DNA of 64,000 nucleotides from Ketobacter alkanivorans (lineage in GTDB: Bacteria; Pseudomonadota; Gammaproteobacteria; Pseudomonadales; Ketobacteraceae): assembly GCF_002863865.1 (NCBI RefSeq), contig NZ_CP022684.1, positions 3,167,990-3,231,989 of the forward strand. The letters run 5' to 3'. The translations under genes were made by a program, and so were the position numbers. A model generated the notes under the pieces. The model searched no databases and was not told the DNA's origin. It was given only the letters and a program-made list of their open reading frames with translations. Positions 33,615-43,515 of the stretch are shown here, one piece after another. The stretch's first letter is position 1. The number at the start of each line of letters is the position of its first letter.

Positions 33615-34262
33615 TTGACAAAGCGACAACAGTTTGATTTAAAAGAGAAAAAGTCTCCAAGGCAGGCGCGCTCCAAGGCGACGGTAGGGGCTATAATCCA
33701 AGCAAGTGCTCAGTTATTGGAAGAGGAGGGTTATGCCGCATTAACCACCAATGGGGTGGCAGAGCGGGCTGGGGTCAGCATTGGCTCAGTCTACGAGTAC
33801 TTCCCTGGCAAAGAAGCCATCGTGGCTGCGGTTGCCACGCAATTGGTCGAAGTATCACTGCAGAAAATGCAGGCTGCATTGCTGAGCGTGGAAGATATGG
33901 ATTTTGAGCCTGCCATGCGCAGCTGGATTTACAGCCTTTATGCGGTGTCCCGCGATCAACACCGGCTGCTTAAAGTGCTGCTGTTCCAAGTGCCTTTTAT
34001 ACATAAAGTGCCCGCAGTGGAGGGCCTGCGCACAGAGCTGTTTCGGCTGGCGTTGGTTGGGGCCAGTAAAACCCGAGAACACCTGTTTATAACACCCTCG
34101 CGGGAATCGCTTTACCTTATCACCACCATGACCGGATCAACATTATTGCAACTGGCCATTATGCCGCCACCGGGTCTGCAGGTAGAGGCAATCATAGATG
34201 AGCTAGCCCATAAAATGGTGCAGTGGCTGCACGAGCTGCGGGATTCACCGCCGCCCGGCTAA
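33615..34262 (+). CDS. TetR/AcrR-family transcriptional regulator
   Basis: A 215-residue regulator. The N-terminal helix-turn-helix is complete: RQARSKATVGAIIQASAQLLEEEGYAALTTNGVAERAGVSIGSVYEYFPGKEAIVAA (pattern at residues ~16-70). The C-terminal ~140 residues are a helical ligand-binding domain without a recognised signature. The start is TTG at 33615 with AGGA nine bases upstream; there is no ATG near the HTH. The likely targets are itself, the divergent MpaB-like gene and perhaps the SDR gene. Confidence 0.88.
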   Translation: MTKRQQFDLKEKKSPRQARSKATVGAIIQASAQLLEEEGYAALTTNGVAERAGVSIGSVYEYFPGKEAIVAAVATQLVEVSLQKMQAALLSVEDMDFEPAMRSWIYSLYAVSRDQHRLLKVLLFQVPFIHKVPAVEGLRTELFRLALVGASKTREHLFITPSRESLYLITTMTGSTLLQLAIMPPPGLQVEAIIDELAHKMVQWLHELRDSPPPG

Positions 34263-34283
34263 CGCACAGCTAAGCATCTGGGT

Positions 34284-35099
34284 TTACCCTCGCAACATCA
34301 CCCGCCCTACCAGGTTAGAGAAGCCCTGTGGGAAAGTGCGGGTGAGTATGTCCAGCACATAAGCATCTTTACCCACCAGCAGCCGCTGCTTGTTCTTCTG
34401 AATACCGCCGATGATAATGCTGGCGGCCTTTTCTGCTGTTGTGCCTGCGATTTTGTCAAAGCGGGCGGCTGCCTGCTCTTTGGATAACTTGGGATCCAAT
34501 GGTTGCACCACACGGCTATTGCGCACGATATTGGTTTTGATGCCGCCGGGGTGTACTGAGGTGATGTGGATATTAGAGCCGCGTAATTCCTGAATCAGCG
34601 TTTGGTTCAGTGCTTTCACCGCATGTTTGGCGCAATTGTAGGGGCCATTACTGGGGAACGGAAAGAAGCCGTTTACGCTGGAAATATTGACAATATGACC
34701 TTCTGGGCGCTGCCTTAGATAGGGCAAAAAGGCTTTCGTGCCATACAGCACACCATAAAAAACAATATCAAATACCCAATTGAAATCGTCGTAATTCAAA
34801 TCTTCAATCAGCCCCTGTGATGCCACGCCCGCATTGTTGATGATCACATCAACGCCGCCATGAGCGTTCACGACATCCTCTGCCCATTGATACACCTGAT
34901 CCTTGTTGGAAACATCAACAATGTGAGTGGTCACCCGAGTTGATGCAGGCAGGCTTGCTGCGGTCTCCTTTAGCCCCTCTGCGTTAACGTCCGCCAGTGC
35001 CAGCTGGCAGCCCCGCTCAGCCAGCTGTAGTGCCAACGCTCGCCCAATACCCGAAGAAGCGCCGGTTAAGGCAACCACTTTGTTCGTCAATGATTTCAT
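34284..35099 (-). CDS. Short-chain dehydrogenase/reductase
   Basis: A 271-residue NAD(P)-dependent SDR. The cofactor loop TGASSGIGRALA is at residues ~12-23, NNAGVASQG near residue 90, the catalytic Ser in NISSVNGFF and Tyr-Lys in YNCAKHAVK near residue 153. The substrate cannot be named; the C-terminal VLDILTRTFPQGF is seen in SDRs next to lipid-metabolism genes. It is convergent with the TetR gene and may function with the MpaB-like oxygenase. Confidence 0.88.
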   Translation of the reverse strand: MKSLTNKVVALTGASSGIGRALALQLAERGCQLALADVNAEGLKETAASLPASTRVTTHIVDVSNKDQVYQWAEDVVNAHGGVDVIINNAGVASQGLIEDLNYDDFNWVFDIVFYGVLYGTKAFLPYLRQRPEGHIVNISSVNGFFPFPSNGPYNCAKHAVKALNQTLIQELRGSNIHITSVHPGGIKTNIVRNSRVVQPLDPKLSKEQAAARFDKIAGTTAEKAASIIIGGIQKNKQRLLVGKDAYVLDILTRTFPQGFSNLVGRVMLRG

Positions 35100-35310
35100 C
35101 TTGGTTCCTGATCGTTATGGTGTTATTAAGGAAGTAGCCAGTCATTGTTATGTCTAAACCTTAAACAAAATTAGAACCGGGAACCAGATGGTAATGGGAC
35201 GAAATGATTGTCATATCAGGCCAGCTGCTACGGACTTTGAGGTAAACTTGGTTTTGGGGTGAATAGCTGAGGTATGCCATAGTGGATGTAGTATCCTGGC
35301 TTGGGCTTTA

Positions 35311-35339
35311 TTGATTTAACTCGCTGCGATGAGTTTAAT
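35311..35339 (+). promoter_or_regulatory. Candidate sigma-70 promoter
   Basis: TTGATT (35311-35316) and TTTAAT (35334-35339), separated by 17 bp. The predicted start near 35346 lies ~30 bp before the small membrane protein gene, which has an AAAGGAGAGG ribosome-binding site. The rest of the 278-bp gap (35100-35377) shows nothing else that I can identify. Confidence 0.45.
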
Positions 35340-35377
35340 TCCTATTAAACGATCCAGACTGAACAAAGGAGAGGGGT

Positions 35378-35767
35378 ATGATTACGTATTTTTATTGGCT
35401 GGTGGTGGTTGCCCTGGCTGTCGGTGTGCTGGGTATTTTCGGGAAAATGAACCACTGGAAACCTGCCCTGATCGGATGTGGTGCGATTTTAATGGTGGGT
35501 TCACTGGCCTACTATTTTCACTTTCAACAAGTGTTTGTTAAGCGATATGGCGGTGTCATGACCATTGAGGTTCCCGCAGGTCAGCAGCATATAGCGGCAA
35601 CCTGGAAGGATGACAATCTATGGGTGGAGAATTACGACCCTAAAGCAAATGTTTGCCACTTTAATGAATATTCCAAAGGCAACTTATTGCAGGGCAAGGT
35701 CACCATAAAGAATTGTTTCCCCATCGCGGCGCAGAATCACAAAAAGCAGTCGCTTGAGGCAAAGTAA
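35378..35767 (+). CDS. Small membrane protein, unknown function
   Basis: A 129-residue protein with two N-terminal hydrophobic helices (FYWLVVVALAVGVLGIF; ALIGCGAILMVGSLAYYF) and a polar C-terminal domain of ~80 residues (IEVPAGQQHIAATWKDDNLWVENYDPKANVCHF as a pattern). The latter resembles a short beta-domain with two cysteines. I recognise no family. A strong ribosome-binding site and the candidate promoter upstream support expression. It converges with the allophanate hydrolase gene, with 22 bp between the stops. Confidence 0.6.
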   Translation: MITYFYWLVVVALAVGVLGIFGKMNHWKPALIGCGAILMVGSLAYYFHFQQVFVKRYGGVMTIEVPAGQQHIAATWKDDNLWVENYDPKANVCHFNEYSKGNLLQGKVTIKNCFPIAAQNHKKQSLEAK

Positions 35768-35789
35768 GCCCAAGGCATGACAAGTTACA

Positions 35790-37616
35790 TCATCCTAAGC
35801 TGGCTATGTATCGTCGCCAGCTTCCCATCTGGGTGATGTCTTTAGCACCATCCAGGCCGCAAGCTTCACAGATAAAACCGCTCTCCCAACGTCCATCATT
35901 CAACTGTACTTTGCCGATGCCCAAAGGTGCAGGAATTTCAGCTACAAAGGTTCCTAAGTGCTCCATAGGGATTCTCCACACTTCTACTTCAATGGATTGG
36001 CCACCGGTTTCGCATCGCATCATGCCGGGGCGAAAGGGTGGGCCTCCAGCCAGGGCGTAGAGCTTGTAATGCGGAGCTGATTGTGTTTTTTCCACCAGTG
36101 TGGCGCCGCGCTCATGTAATTGCCAGTTGAGGGGAAGCCCCTGAAGATGTGCACCGCACACCACCACATTGATGTGGCTGGGGGCGGATCGAAGATCCTG
36201 CTTGAATGGGGCACCAGCCAAAGCGGTGGCGCCCAAAGGTAATGAGTTGGCGCGCTGTAGTGCACTGCATAATCCCAGCAGTCTCTTGTCTGAAAACGCT
36301 CGGTGGAAAAGTGTGACACCAAAGCCGACACCGTTTTGGTAAAAGCCGGATGGAATTGCAACAGCGCTGCAATCCAACAAATTCATAAAGTTTGTATAGA
36401 ATCCCAGTTTGCTGTTGAGCTCGATGGGGTCATTCAGTACCTCAGCGACCGTATAGATGCTGCCGTTGGTTGGGGTTAGGATGGCATCTACCTTGTTAAG
36501 CTGTAAGTTGGCTGCTTGCGCGTATTCCTGCAGCTTATATTGGGCTTGGAATACGTCAATAGCGGATGACTTGTTGCCACTACTGATAATGGTGTGTATT
36601 ACCGGCAGCATGGAGTGGGGAGAGCTTTCAATTATATCCTGTGTGGCCAGATAGCGCTCGGTAACCCATGGGCCCTCGTACAGCAGACGGGCTGCACTGG
36701 TGAAGGCATCAAAATCTATTTCAATGATGTTTGTACCCAGTGCTTGTAGCTGACTAATGCTGTCTGAGAACAGTGCTTTGGCTTCTTCGTTGCCAAAAAA
36801 ATCAAGTTGTGAGGGTGCGGGCACGCCGATGGTTAACGCTTCAATTTGGCTACTGTAATAGCGCTTCCCGTTCTCGTACGTGTTGGCGCGCGCATAAGCG
36901 TCGCTGCTGTCAAACCGAGCCGCCACATCGAACACCGTATTGGCATCGTCAACAGTGAGTGCGAATACTGTTAAGCAATCCAGGCTGCGGCAGGCGGGTA
37001 CTACGCCAGTGGTACTGAACAAGCCTTTGCTGGGTTTCAGCCCCACGATGTTATTGAGTGAAGCGGGAACTCTGCCAGAGCCTGCGGTGTCGGTGCCAAG
37101 AGAAAAGCACACGAGACCATTGGCAACAGTGACAGCAGAGCCTGAACTCGAGCCACCGGAAATGTATTCAGGGTTCAGTGCGTTGCGACATGGCCCCCAT
37201 GGCTTGGGCGAACGAACACCCACCAAGCCGGTGGCAAATTGATCCAGGTTAGTTTTGCCTAAAGGTATGGCGCCAGCATCCAATAACAGTTGCACTACGA
37301 ATGCATTGGCTGGTGGTATGTAGGCGAAATCAGGGCAAGCAGCTGTAGTTGGAATGCCTGCAAGATCAATGTTGTCTTTAATTGCGAACGGAATACCAAA
37401 CAGAGGGAGGTCTTCAGGTTTGGCATCATTTATACGTTCCAAATACAGGTTGAGTTCATCTTCGCTTAAAAGATGTATCCATACAGGATTGGTTTCGTTG
37501 AACTTGGCATTGGCTTCGCGCAGGCTGTGAAGCAATGATGCTGGTGTAAAGTCGCCGTTAGTATAGTGCTGTTGCAACCCGGTGATGGTCATATTGACAG
37601 TGCTTAGATCCAACAT
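35790..37616 (-). CDS. atzF: Allophanate hydrolase AtzF
   Basis: Hydrolyses allophanate to CO2 and ammonia, the final step of this operon. The amidase-signature domain has the Ser-cisSer-Lys triad: Lys in FAIKDN near residue 77, and GGSSSGSAVTVANG near residue 150. The C-terminal ~150 residues (NVVVCGAHLQGLPLNWQLHERGA, pattern; MRCETGGQSIEVEVWRI) form the second AtzF domain, which removes the carboxyl from the N-carbamoyl intermediate. The length of 608 residues is normal. The ATG lies two bases after the carboxylase stop, with AGGA overlapping the end of that gene, so translation is coupled. It is the last gene of the guanidine operon. Confidence 0.93.
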   Translation of the reverse strand: MLDLSTVNMTITGLQQHYTNGDFTPASLLHSLREANAKFNETNPVWIHLLSEDELNLYLERINDAKPEDLPLFGIPFAIKDNIDLAGIPTTAACPDFAYIPPANAFVVQLLLDAGAIPLGKTNLDQFATGLVGVRSPKPWGPCRNALNPEYISGGSSSGSAVTVANGLVCFSLGTDTAGSGRVPASLNNIVGLKPSKGLFSTTGVVPACRSLDCLTVFALTVDDANTVFDVAARFDSSDAYARANTYENGKRYYSSQIEALTIGVPAPSQLDFFGNEEAKALFSDSISQLQALGTNIIEIDFDAFTSAARLLYEGPWVTERYLATQDIIESSPHSMLPVIHTIISSGNKSSAIDVFQAQYKLQEYAQAANLQLNKVDAILTPTNGSIYTVAEVLNDPIELNSKLGFYTNFMNLLDCSAVAIPSGFYQNGVGFGVTLFHRAFSDKRLLGLCSALQRANSLPLGATALAGAPFKQDLRSAPSHINVVVCGAHLQGLPLNWQLHERGATLVEKTQSAPHYKLYALAGGPPFRPGMMRCETGGQSIEVEVWRIPMEHLGTFVAEIPAPLGIGKVQLNDGRWESGFICEACGLDGAKDITQMGSWRRYIASLG

Positions 37617-37618
37617 AA

Positions 37619-40600
37619 TTATTCCTGTTTCAAAATAAGTAGGGGCTGCCCGGCAGAAACCTGTTGATCCTGTTGGCGGCAGAGGGATTGGACTGTGCCG
37701 CTATCGGAGGACATTACTTCTATTTCCATTTTCATTGATTCAAGTATGCATACGGTTTGGCCTGCAGAGATCTTTTCGCCTTCTGCCACTTTCCACTGCC
37801 AGATGCTGCCCGCAACGTGGCTTTCAATAGCAATGCAGTCATCACCCAGAGCTTGCTCCGATGCTGATTGATCATGCCCTGATGGTGTGGAATCGAAATG
37901 GAATTGACCACTGTCAATCCAATGTTGCAGCTCGGTTTCGAATGCTTGATTGCGTTGCTCAGTGAAGCAATGAATGCTGGTTTCATTGTCCATTAGAAAC
38001 GTCTGGTATTGTTTCAAGCTGAACGTGGTTTCTTCAATCTTCAGCGGATACTGTCCGCGGGGAAACTGTTGGCGAATCTGTTTCAGTTCATCTGCGCTCA
38101 CTTCGTAAAATTTGATTTGATCGAAGAACCGTAATAACCAGGGTTTGGTGAATTCTGCTGTTTGGCGGTAGCGATTCCACATCTGCAGCGTGCGCCCTAT
38201 AAATTGATAGCCCCCAGGGCCTTCCATGCCGTAAACGCACATATAGGATCCGCCAATGCCGACAGAGTTCTCGGCGGTCCAGGTGCGGGCTGGATTGTAT
38301 TTGGTTGTTACCAGGCGATGCCGTGGATCCAGTGGCGTTGCTACCGGTGCCCCTAGGTAGACATCACCCAAACCCATTACCAGGTAGTGAGCATCAAATA
38401 CAATTTTTTTCACCTCTTCAATGCTGTTAAGGCCATTAATGCGCCGGATAAATTCAATGTTGTTGGGACACCAGGGGGCATCTTTGCGTACTGATTGCAT
38501 GTACTTCTGGATAGCTACCCGGCAGGCTTCATCATCCCAACTTAAGGGGATGTGAACGATGCGTGCTGGCACTGTTAAGTCTTCTTGATGTTGTAGTTCC
38601 TGTTCCGCAGCAATCAGTATCTGAACGAGTTCATCAAGTGGCAGTTTAAGGCTGTCATAGTGAATTTGCAGAGAGCGAATGCCAGGCGTCAGTTCCTTTA
38701 GAGCCGACAGTGCAGGGTTGGCATGTTTATTTTCCTCTAGCCAAAGCATTAGCGTATGAACAAGAAACCGTAACTCAACATCCAGTTTCTGTGGGCCGTA
38801 TTCAACCAATAGATATTTGTCACCGGCTGCGCGATACACCACCTCTACGCCGTTTTCAGCCTCACTCAGCCTACTGTGGATGGGCGCAAGCTCAAACAGC
38901 GATGCAGGCTGAGGTTCATAGGCTGACACTTCAAGGTTGCTAATTTGATGCTGTTGCGCCAGTTCCATGTTCTTAGCAGTATGCTGGGTAACAGGAACGA
39001 ACTGTAGAGTGTCACCTGCTCTTAGTTGACCGAGTTTCCAAAGGTCAGCTGTAACGACGGTGGCAGGACAAACGAAGCCTCCCAGCGATGGGCCATCTGG
39101 CCCGAGAATCACCGGCATGTCGCCAGTAAAGTCGACAGTGCCAATGGCATATGCATTGTCGTGGATGTTGGAGGGGTGCATGCCTGCTTCACCACCACTG
39201 CTACGAGCCCACTCCGGTTTGGGGCCAATCAATCGTACACCTGTGCGACTGGAGTTGTAGTGAACTTCCCAGGTGTGTGCAAAGAAGCTCTGGATATCTT
39301 TTTCTGTGAAGAAATCTGGCGCACCGTGAGGGCCATAGGTTACGTGTAGTTTCCACCGATTGGAGATGGCGGGTTTAAGCGCGTCATCCAGTTTTGGAGT
39401 GGCCTCTTTAAGGGCATCTTTGTTGCCAGGATCAGCAGTTGTTGAATTGGGCTGCAGCAAGTGCAATACATCACCACTGCGTAAGGCGCGTCCACTGAAG
39501 CCACCAAATTGGCCCAGGGTGAATGTGGAGCGAGAGCCCAGATACTGATTGCCATCGAAGCCTCCACTAACTAATAGATAGGCTCTGGCGCCAGCCGTAT
39601 CTACTTTTCCCAGTATCAACGTTTGCCCGGCTTGCGCACTTATGGTTTGCCAGTTTGCGATGCCCGTGCCGTCGAGTGTGGCTTCAATGGGCGCGCCCGT
39701 AATTATAAATTGAGCGTCGTGATTGAACAGCAGCGTCGGGCCGTTGAGAGTGATTTCCAGGCCTGCGGCCAGGTTGGAATTGCCCAGCAAGCGATTACCC
39801 AGTTGAAACGAATAGCAATCGAAGGGGCCAGAAGGCGGTACGCCAACATCCCAATACCCAACTCGGCCGGGGAAATCCTGAATCGTAGTAAGCGTACCGG
39901 GGCTGATTACATCCACGGTGGCGGGATGATAGGCTAGATCGTTCAGGTAGCGCGTGTGTATACTGCCGTGCTGGAATGCTGCGGTGCGCAGTACAGTTTG
40001 TACATAGTCGATATTGGTCTCGATGCCTTGAATAACGCAATGTTCAAGCGCGCGATCCAGGGCGGCGATGGCATCTTTACGTGTTTCAGACCAAGTAATG
40101 ACTTTTGCCAGCATCGGATCAAAAAAGGGTGAAACTTCGAGTCCGGAACTGATCCAGTGATCGATGCGCAGCTGTGTGCCATCCGTCGGTGGTATCTCTA
40201 CTGCAGATAATAAGCCAGCGCTGGGCTGAAAGTTACGGTGAGGATTCTCGGCATAGATTCGGGCTTGCACCGCGTGGCCGTGGGGCTTTAAATTTACACT
40301 AAGTTCCTTGAGGGAAGGTAGTTTAGCGCCCGCAAGTTGTACCATCCAACGCACCAGATCTACGCCGTAGACTTGTTCGGTTACGCCGTGCTCCACTTGT
40401 AGACGAGTATTTACTTCCAAGAAATAGAATGTCTGATCATTTTGATCGTAGATGAACTCGACGGTGCCAGCATTGCGATAATTTACAGCGCTTACGAGGT
40501 CAGCAGCTACTTTATGCAAGGTGCTGCGAATGTTGTCGGGCAGGTTGGGCGCGGGGGTCTCTTCTATGACTTTTTGATTGCGGCGTTGGGCAGAGCAATC

Positions 40601-41278
40601 CCTTTCACCAAGAGCAATGGCGTTACCGAAGCCATCACCAAAAATCTGCACTTCGATATGGCGAGCCTGTTCGATATATTTTTCCAGAAACACGCCGTCG
40701 TTGCTAAAGTTGTTGGCGCTTAAGCGTTTTACACTAGCAAATGCATTATGTAGTTGGTCGGGATGATAACAGGTCTGCATTCCAATACCACCGCCACCCG
40801 CAGTGCTCTTTAGCATGACTGGATAGCCGATACGGTCTGCTGCTTCTAGGGCCGAGTCGAGAGTGAGCAGCAGATCCGTACCAGGCAGCAGGGGCACCTG
40901 GTTTTGGCGTGCAATATCTCGGGCGGTATGCTTCAGACCGAATACGCGCATTTGTTCGGCCGTGGGGCCAATAAAGACAATACCTGCTGCCTCGCAGCGT
41001 TCAACGAAGTCAGGATTTTCGCTTAGAAAACCATAGCCAGGATGTACCGCATCAATTTGTTCTTGCTGCATGATATCAAACAGCTTGTCTTGATTAAGAT
41101 AGGTTTCTCGAGCACCACCCTCTCCCAGGCTGATGGCGCTGTCTGCCTGCGAGACATGAAGGGAATCTGCATCTCCCTCTGCATAAACGGCAACGGAATG
41201 GATGCCCATCTGCTTAAGTGTGCGTATCACTCGAACTGCAATGGCACCGCGATTGGCGATCAATACTTTTTCTAACAT
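37619..41278 (-). CDS. Guanidine/urea carboxylase (biotin-dependent)
   Basis: A 1219-residue biotin enzyme that carboxylates guanidine (or urea) with ATP and bicarbonate. Domains in order: biotin carboxylase ~1-450 (EKVLIANRGAIAVRV; GGGGIGM ATP loop; EKYIEQARHIEVQIFGD); carboxyltransferase halves related to KipA (~453-790, SPGTLTTIQDFPG) and KipI (~809-1050, GLGDVYLGAPVATPL); biotinyl domain at the C-terminus with ILESMKMEIEV (biotin lysine ~1183). The enzyme is usually annotated urea carboxylase. Members in guanidine-riboswitch operons with DUF1989 partners have been shown to be guanidine carboxylases, and the context here favours that. The gene carries no unusual composition. Confidence 0.92.
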   Translation of the reverse strand: MLEKVLIANRGAIAVRVIRTLKQMGIHSVAVYAEGDADSLHVSQADSAISLGEGGARETYLNQDKLFDIMQQEQIDAVHPGYGFLSENPDFVERCEAAGIVFIGPTAEQMRVFGLKHTARDIARQNQVPLLPGTDLLLTLDSALEAADRIGYPVMLKSTAGGGGIGMQTCYHPDQLHNAFASVKRLSANNFSNDGVFLEKYIEQARHIEVQIFGDGFGNAIALGERDCSAQRRNQKVIEETPAPNLPDNIRSTLHKVAADLVSAVNYRNAGTVEFIYDQNDQTFYFLEVNTRLQVEHGVTEQVYGVDLVRWMVQLAGAKLPSLKELSVNLKPHGHAVQARIYAENPHRNFQPSAGLLSAVEIPPTDGTQLRIDHWISSGLEVSPFFDPMLAKVITWSETRKDAIAALDRALEHCVIQGIETNIDYVQTVLRTAAFQHGSIHTRYLNDLAYHPATVDVISPGTLTTIQDFPGRVGYWDVGVPPSGPFDCYSFQLGNRLLGNSNLAAGLEITLNGPTLLFNHDAQFIITGAPIEATLDGTGIANWQTISAQAGQTLILGKVDTAGARAYLLVSGGFDGNQYLGSRSTFTLGQFGGFSGRALRSGDVLHLLQPNSTTADPGNKDALKEATPKLDDALKPAISNRWKLHVTYGPHGAPDFFTEKDIQSFFAHTWEVHYNSSRTGVRLIGPKPEWARSSGGEAGMHPSNIHDNAYAIGTVDFTGDMPVILGPDGPSLGGFVCPATVVTADLWKLGQLRAGDTLQFVPVTQHTAKNMELAQQHQISNLEVSAYEPQPASLFELAPIHSRLSEAENGVEVVYRAAGDKYLLVEYGPQKLDVELRFLVHTLMLWLEENKHANPALSALKELTPGIRSLQIHYDSLKLPLDELVQILIAAEQELQHQEDLTVPARIVHIPLSWDDEACRVAIQKYMQSVRKDAPWCPNNIEFIRRINGLNSIEEVKKIVFDAHYLVMGLGDVYLGAPVATPLDPRHRLVTTKYNPARTWTAENSVGIGGSYMCVYGMEGPGGYQFIGRTLQMWNRYRQTAEFTKPWLLRFFDQIKFYEVSADELKQIRQQFPRGQYPLKIEETTFSLKQYQTFLMDNETSIHCFTEQRNQAFETELQHWIDSGQFHFDSTPSGHDQSASEQALGDDCIAIESHVAGSIWQWKVAEGEKISAGQTVCILESMKMEIEVMSSDSGTVQSLCRQQDQQVSAGQPLLILKQE

Positions 41279-41347
41279 GTCGATATCTGTGGCGGGCCGT
41301 CCCGCTGTGAAATACTGAGTTAGGTCGTCCTGCTCAGGGTGAATTCA

Positions 41348-41986
41348 TCAGTTCCAGATCAGCACTTCCACGGGCGTAGGGTTGTAACCGTTACAGGGGT
41401 TGTTCAGTTGCGGGCAGTTGGAGATCACAACAATAACATCCATGGCTGCATTCATTTCCACATATTTCCCTGGTGCGGAAATTCCGTCCTCAAAGGTAAG
41501 CCCACCTTGTGCGGTTACTGGTACGTTCATGAAAAAGTTGATGTTGTGGGTGATGTCGCGTTTAGTGAACCCTAATTCTTCGTGCTCGGCGATGGCCAGC
41601 ATCCAGCTGTCACGACAGGCGTGCATGCAGCGTTTCTCAAGATCATAACGTACGCTGTTGCTCTCTGTTGCACAGGCCCCTCCCAGTGTGTCGTGGCGGC
41701 CACAGGTGTCTGCAACAATAACAAGCATTTCGTTGCCAAGGTTTGACATCAATTTGCTGCCTGCAGTGAGATAGATATTGCCTTGTTCGCGTATGGTATC
41801 CATGGAACTGTAGCGTTCAGAAACATCATTAGCATTATAGAATAATGTGTCTGCAGCCTGATTACCTTCTAGATCCAGGATGCGGAGGGTTTGCCCCGCC
41901 GCAATGACTTTAAGAAAATAGTCGCCCGCTGGTACTGTTTGACGGAACACGGCGTCCGCTGCTTCTAAGGTGCTTTCTTGTATCAT
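41348..41986 (-). CDS. DUF1989 protein, urea carboxylase-associated protein 2 / carboxyguanidine deiminase subunit
   Basis: A 212-residue protein of the family long called urea-carboxylase-associated. Members paired in guanidine operons form the two-subunit carboxyguanidine deiminase (CgdA/CgdB), which removes ammonia from carboxyguanidine to give allophanate. Conserved features: [42 protein letters not shown] with the metal-type Cys/His cluster, FFMNVPV and [20 protein letters not shown]. The very strong site AGGAGGTGA precedes the ATG. Which of the two subunits it is I do not assign. It shares the operon with a second DUF1989 protein 11 bp upstream. Confidence 0.85.
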   Translation of the reverse strand: MIQESTLEAADAVFRQTVPAGDYFLKVIAAGQTLRILDLEGNQAADTLFYNANDVSERYSSMDTIREQGNIYLTAGSKLMSNLGNEMLVIVADTCGRHDTLGGACATESNSVRYDLEKRCMHACRDSWMLAIAEHEELGFTKRDITHNINFFMNVPVTAQGGLTFEDGISAPGKYVEMNAAMDVIVVISNCPQLNNPCNGYNPTPVEVLIWN

Positions 41987-41997
41987 GGTGTCACCTC

Positions 41998-42714
41998 CTA
42001 ACGGAAAAAGTGATAAAGGCGATTGTTCTCAAAGCCACGCCGGTTTTCTGGGCAAAAGTTCAAACAGTAATCATCCTCTGGCATTGGTGGCGTGGTCATC
42101 AGCTCGCAGTGCACAGGTTTGTAGGGGTACGCCGCTTCACTGTTGAGCGGATGAGGGCAGGTGTGCAGTATTACTAGAGTGTCCATTTCAAAACGCAGAG
42201 AAATGTTGGCTCCGGCTTTTATGTGTTTAGCGTCGAGGCTCAGATTGCCTTCGTTATCGACCACAACCTTGCTGAACAGGTTGAGGTTGGAAGCCAGATC
42301 CTTGCCGTTCAGACCATATTTGGCCAGTTCGACCAGGAAGCTGTCGTAACCGTTTTGATGCCACTCGTTATGGGCAGACTGGTAGTTTTTCTCGCCCCAC
42401 TTTTTTTGAACCATGGCTTTGTTTGCGGTTCCGCAAACAGTGTCATGCCAGCCAAAGGAGTCTTCAGTAATTGAACAGAATATTCGGCCCATATCTGAAT
42501 ACAAACAGTTGCCCTGCGTAAGTTTAAAGGTGTGCTGGCATTTCAGGGTGTCTGGTGCATTATACTTTTCAAGCAGGTCTTCAGGGTTGTATAGCATCAT
42601 GCCTAGATTGGCACCACCTTCTACATCCGTAAGGCGTAAGGTAGTGCCACGACGAATTCGCAGGGACCAATGAGCAGCTGCGGGAACCGTGTATTGATAA
42701 AGAGTTTCGGTCAT
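41998..42714 (-). CDS. DUF1989 protein, urea carboxylase-associated protein 1 / carboxyguanidine deiminase subunit
   Basis: A 238-residue paralogue of the neighbouring DUF1989 gene, with the same landmarks: [38 protein letters not shown] (the His/Cys pair equivalent to [10 protein letters not shown]), [15 protein letters not shown] and [11 protein letters not shown]. The two proteins are thought to act as a heteromeric deiminase of carboxyguanidine. I chose the ATG at 42714, whose GGAG lies in the end of the ATPase gene; an in-frame ATG at 42729 would overlap that gene and add five residues. Confidence 0.85.
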   Translation of the reverse strand: MTETLYQYTVPAAAHWSLRIRRGTTLRLTDVEGGANLGMMLYNPEDLLEKYNAPDTLKCQHTFKLTQGNCLYSDMGRIFCSITEDSFGWHDTVCGTANKAMVQKKWGEKNYQSAHNEWHQNGYDSFLVELAKYGLNGKDLASNLNLFSKVVVDNEGNLSLDAKHIKAGANISLRFEMDTLVILHTCPHPLNSEAAYPYKPVHCELMTTPPMPEDDYCLNFCPENRRGFENNRLYHFFR

Positions 42715-42718
42715 GGTT

Positions 42719-43513
42719 TTACTCCGCATGTTCCGGATTGGATATTGCTGTTTGTTGAATTGATTTCTCTAGAGTCTTGCTGATGTCTGCGTTTACTGAA
42801 CCTACAGGTACGTCATAGGTGATACGTGCGCCAAATGCGCCGGGTGCTTGCGGGTCAATTCTGTCTTTATCGAATACCCAAAGTCGTGTGCCTAAATAAA
42901 AGCCTTCTTTTAAATCGTGAGTGATCATAAATATTGTGAGCTTATAGCGTTGCCAAAGGTCTAGAACCAATTGATGCATGTCTGCACGAATACCGGGGTC
43001 CAGTGCGCCGAAAGGTTCATCCAATAACAGAATGCGTGGCTTTTTGATAAGCGCTTGAGCAATGGCGAGCCTTTGCTGCATGCCGCCGGACAACTCATGT
43101 GGATATTTGTCCAGTGCGGCGCTTAGGCCAACTGCCTCAATCATTTCGCGGGCTTCTGTAGCTGCTTTGTGTTTCGCATCGCCAAACAATCTCGAAAGCA
43201 ATGGGCTCTGCTCAAACTCGCGGGATAGCAACACATTCTGCAGTACGGTGAGGTGAGGGAACACAGAATAACGCTGGAAAACAATGCCCCGCTCTTGATC
43301 GGGTTCGTTGCGCAGTGGTTTTCCGGCTATGCTGATGCTGCCTCTGGTTTGGGATTCTGTGCCGAGCAGCATGTTTAGAAAAGTTGTTTTACCGCATCCG
43401 GAAGCACCAACAATGGTAATGAACTCACCTTCTTCGACTTGATTATTGATGCGCTCCAGTACAATTTGATCACTGTACTCTTTCCAAACATTATTTATCT
43501 CGATATAGCTCAT
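42719..43513 (-). CDS. ABC transporter ATP-binding protein (guanidine/urea-type importer)
   Basis: A cytoplasmic ATPase of the NitT/TauT (SsuB-like) importer class, 264 residues from the ATG at 43513. Walker A is GASGCGKTT (~36), the ABC signature is LSGGMQQRLAIAQALI (~141), Walker B is ILLLDEPFGALDP (~162) and the H-loop is FMITHDLKEG. The C-terminal ~60 residues (RIDPQAPGAFGARITYDVPVG) are specific to ATPases next to urea/guanidine carboxylase. An upstream in-frame start overlapping the permease gene is less likely because AGAGGA precedes the chosen ATG. It energises the importer for the operon's substrate. Confidence 0.9.
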   Translation of the reverse strand: MSYIEINNVWKEYSDQIVLERINNQVEEGEFITIVGASGCGKTTFLNMLLGTESQTRGSISIAGKPLRNEPDQERGIVFQRYSVFPHLTVLQNVLLSREFEQSPLLSRLFGDAKHKAATEAREMIEAVGLSAALDKYPHELSGGMQQRLAIAQALIKKPRILLLDEPFGALDPGIRADMHQLVLDLWQRYKLTIFMITHDLKEGFYLGTRLWVFDKDRIDPQAPGAFGARITYDVPVGSVNADISKTLEKSIQQTAISNPEHAE

Positions 43514-43515
43514 GT

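Noticed and set aside
37619..41278. Simple urea carboxylase of a urea amidolyase system
   Set aside because: The enzyme architecture alone fits urea or guanidine, but the guanidine-I riboswitch and the DUF1989 pair make guanidine the better reading; urea is kept as an alternative.
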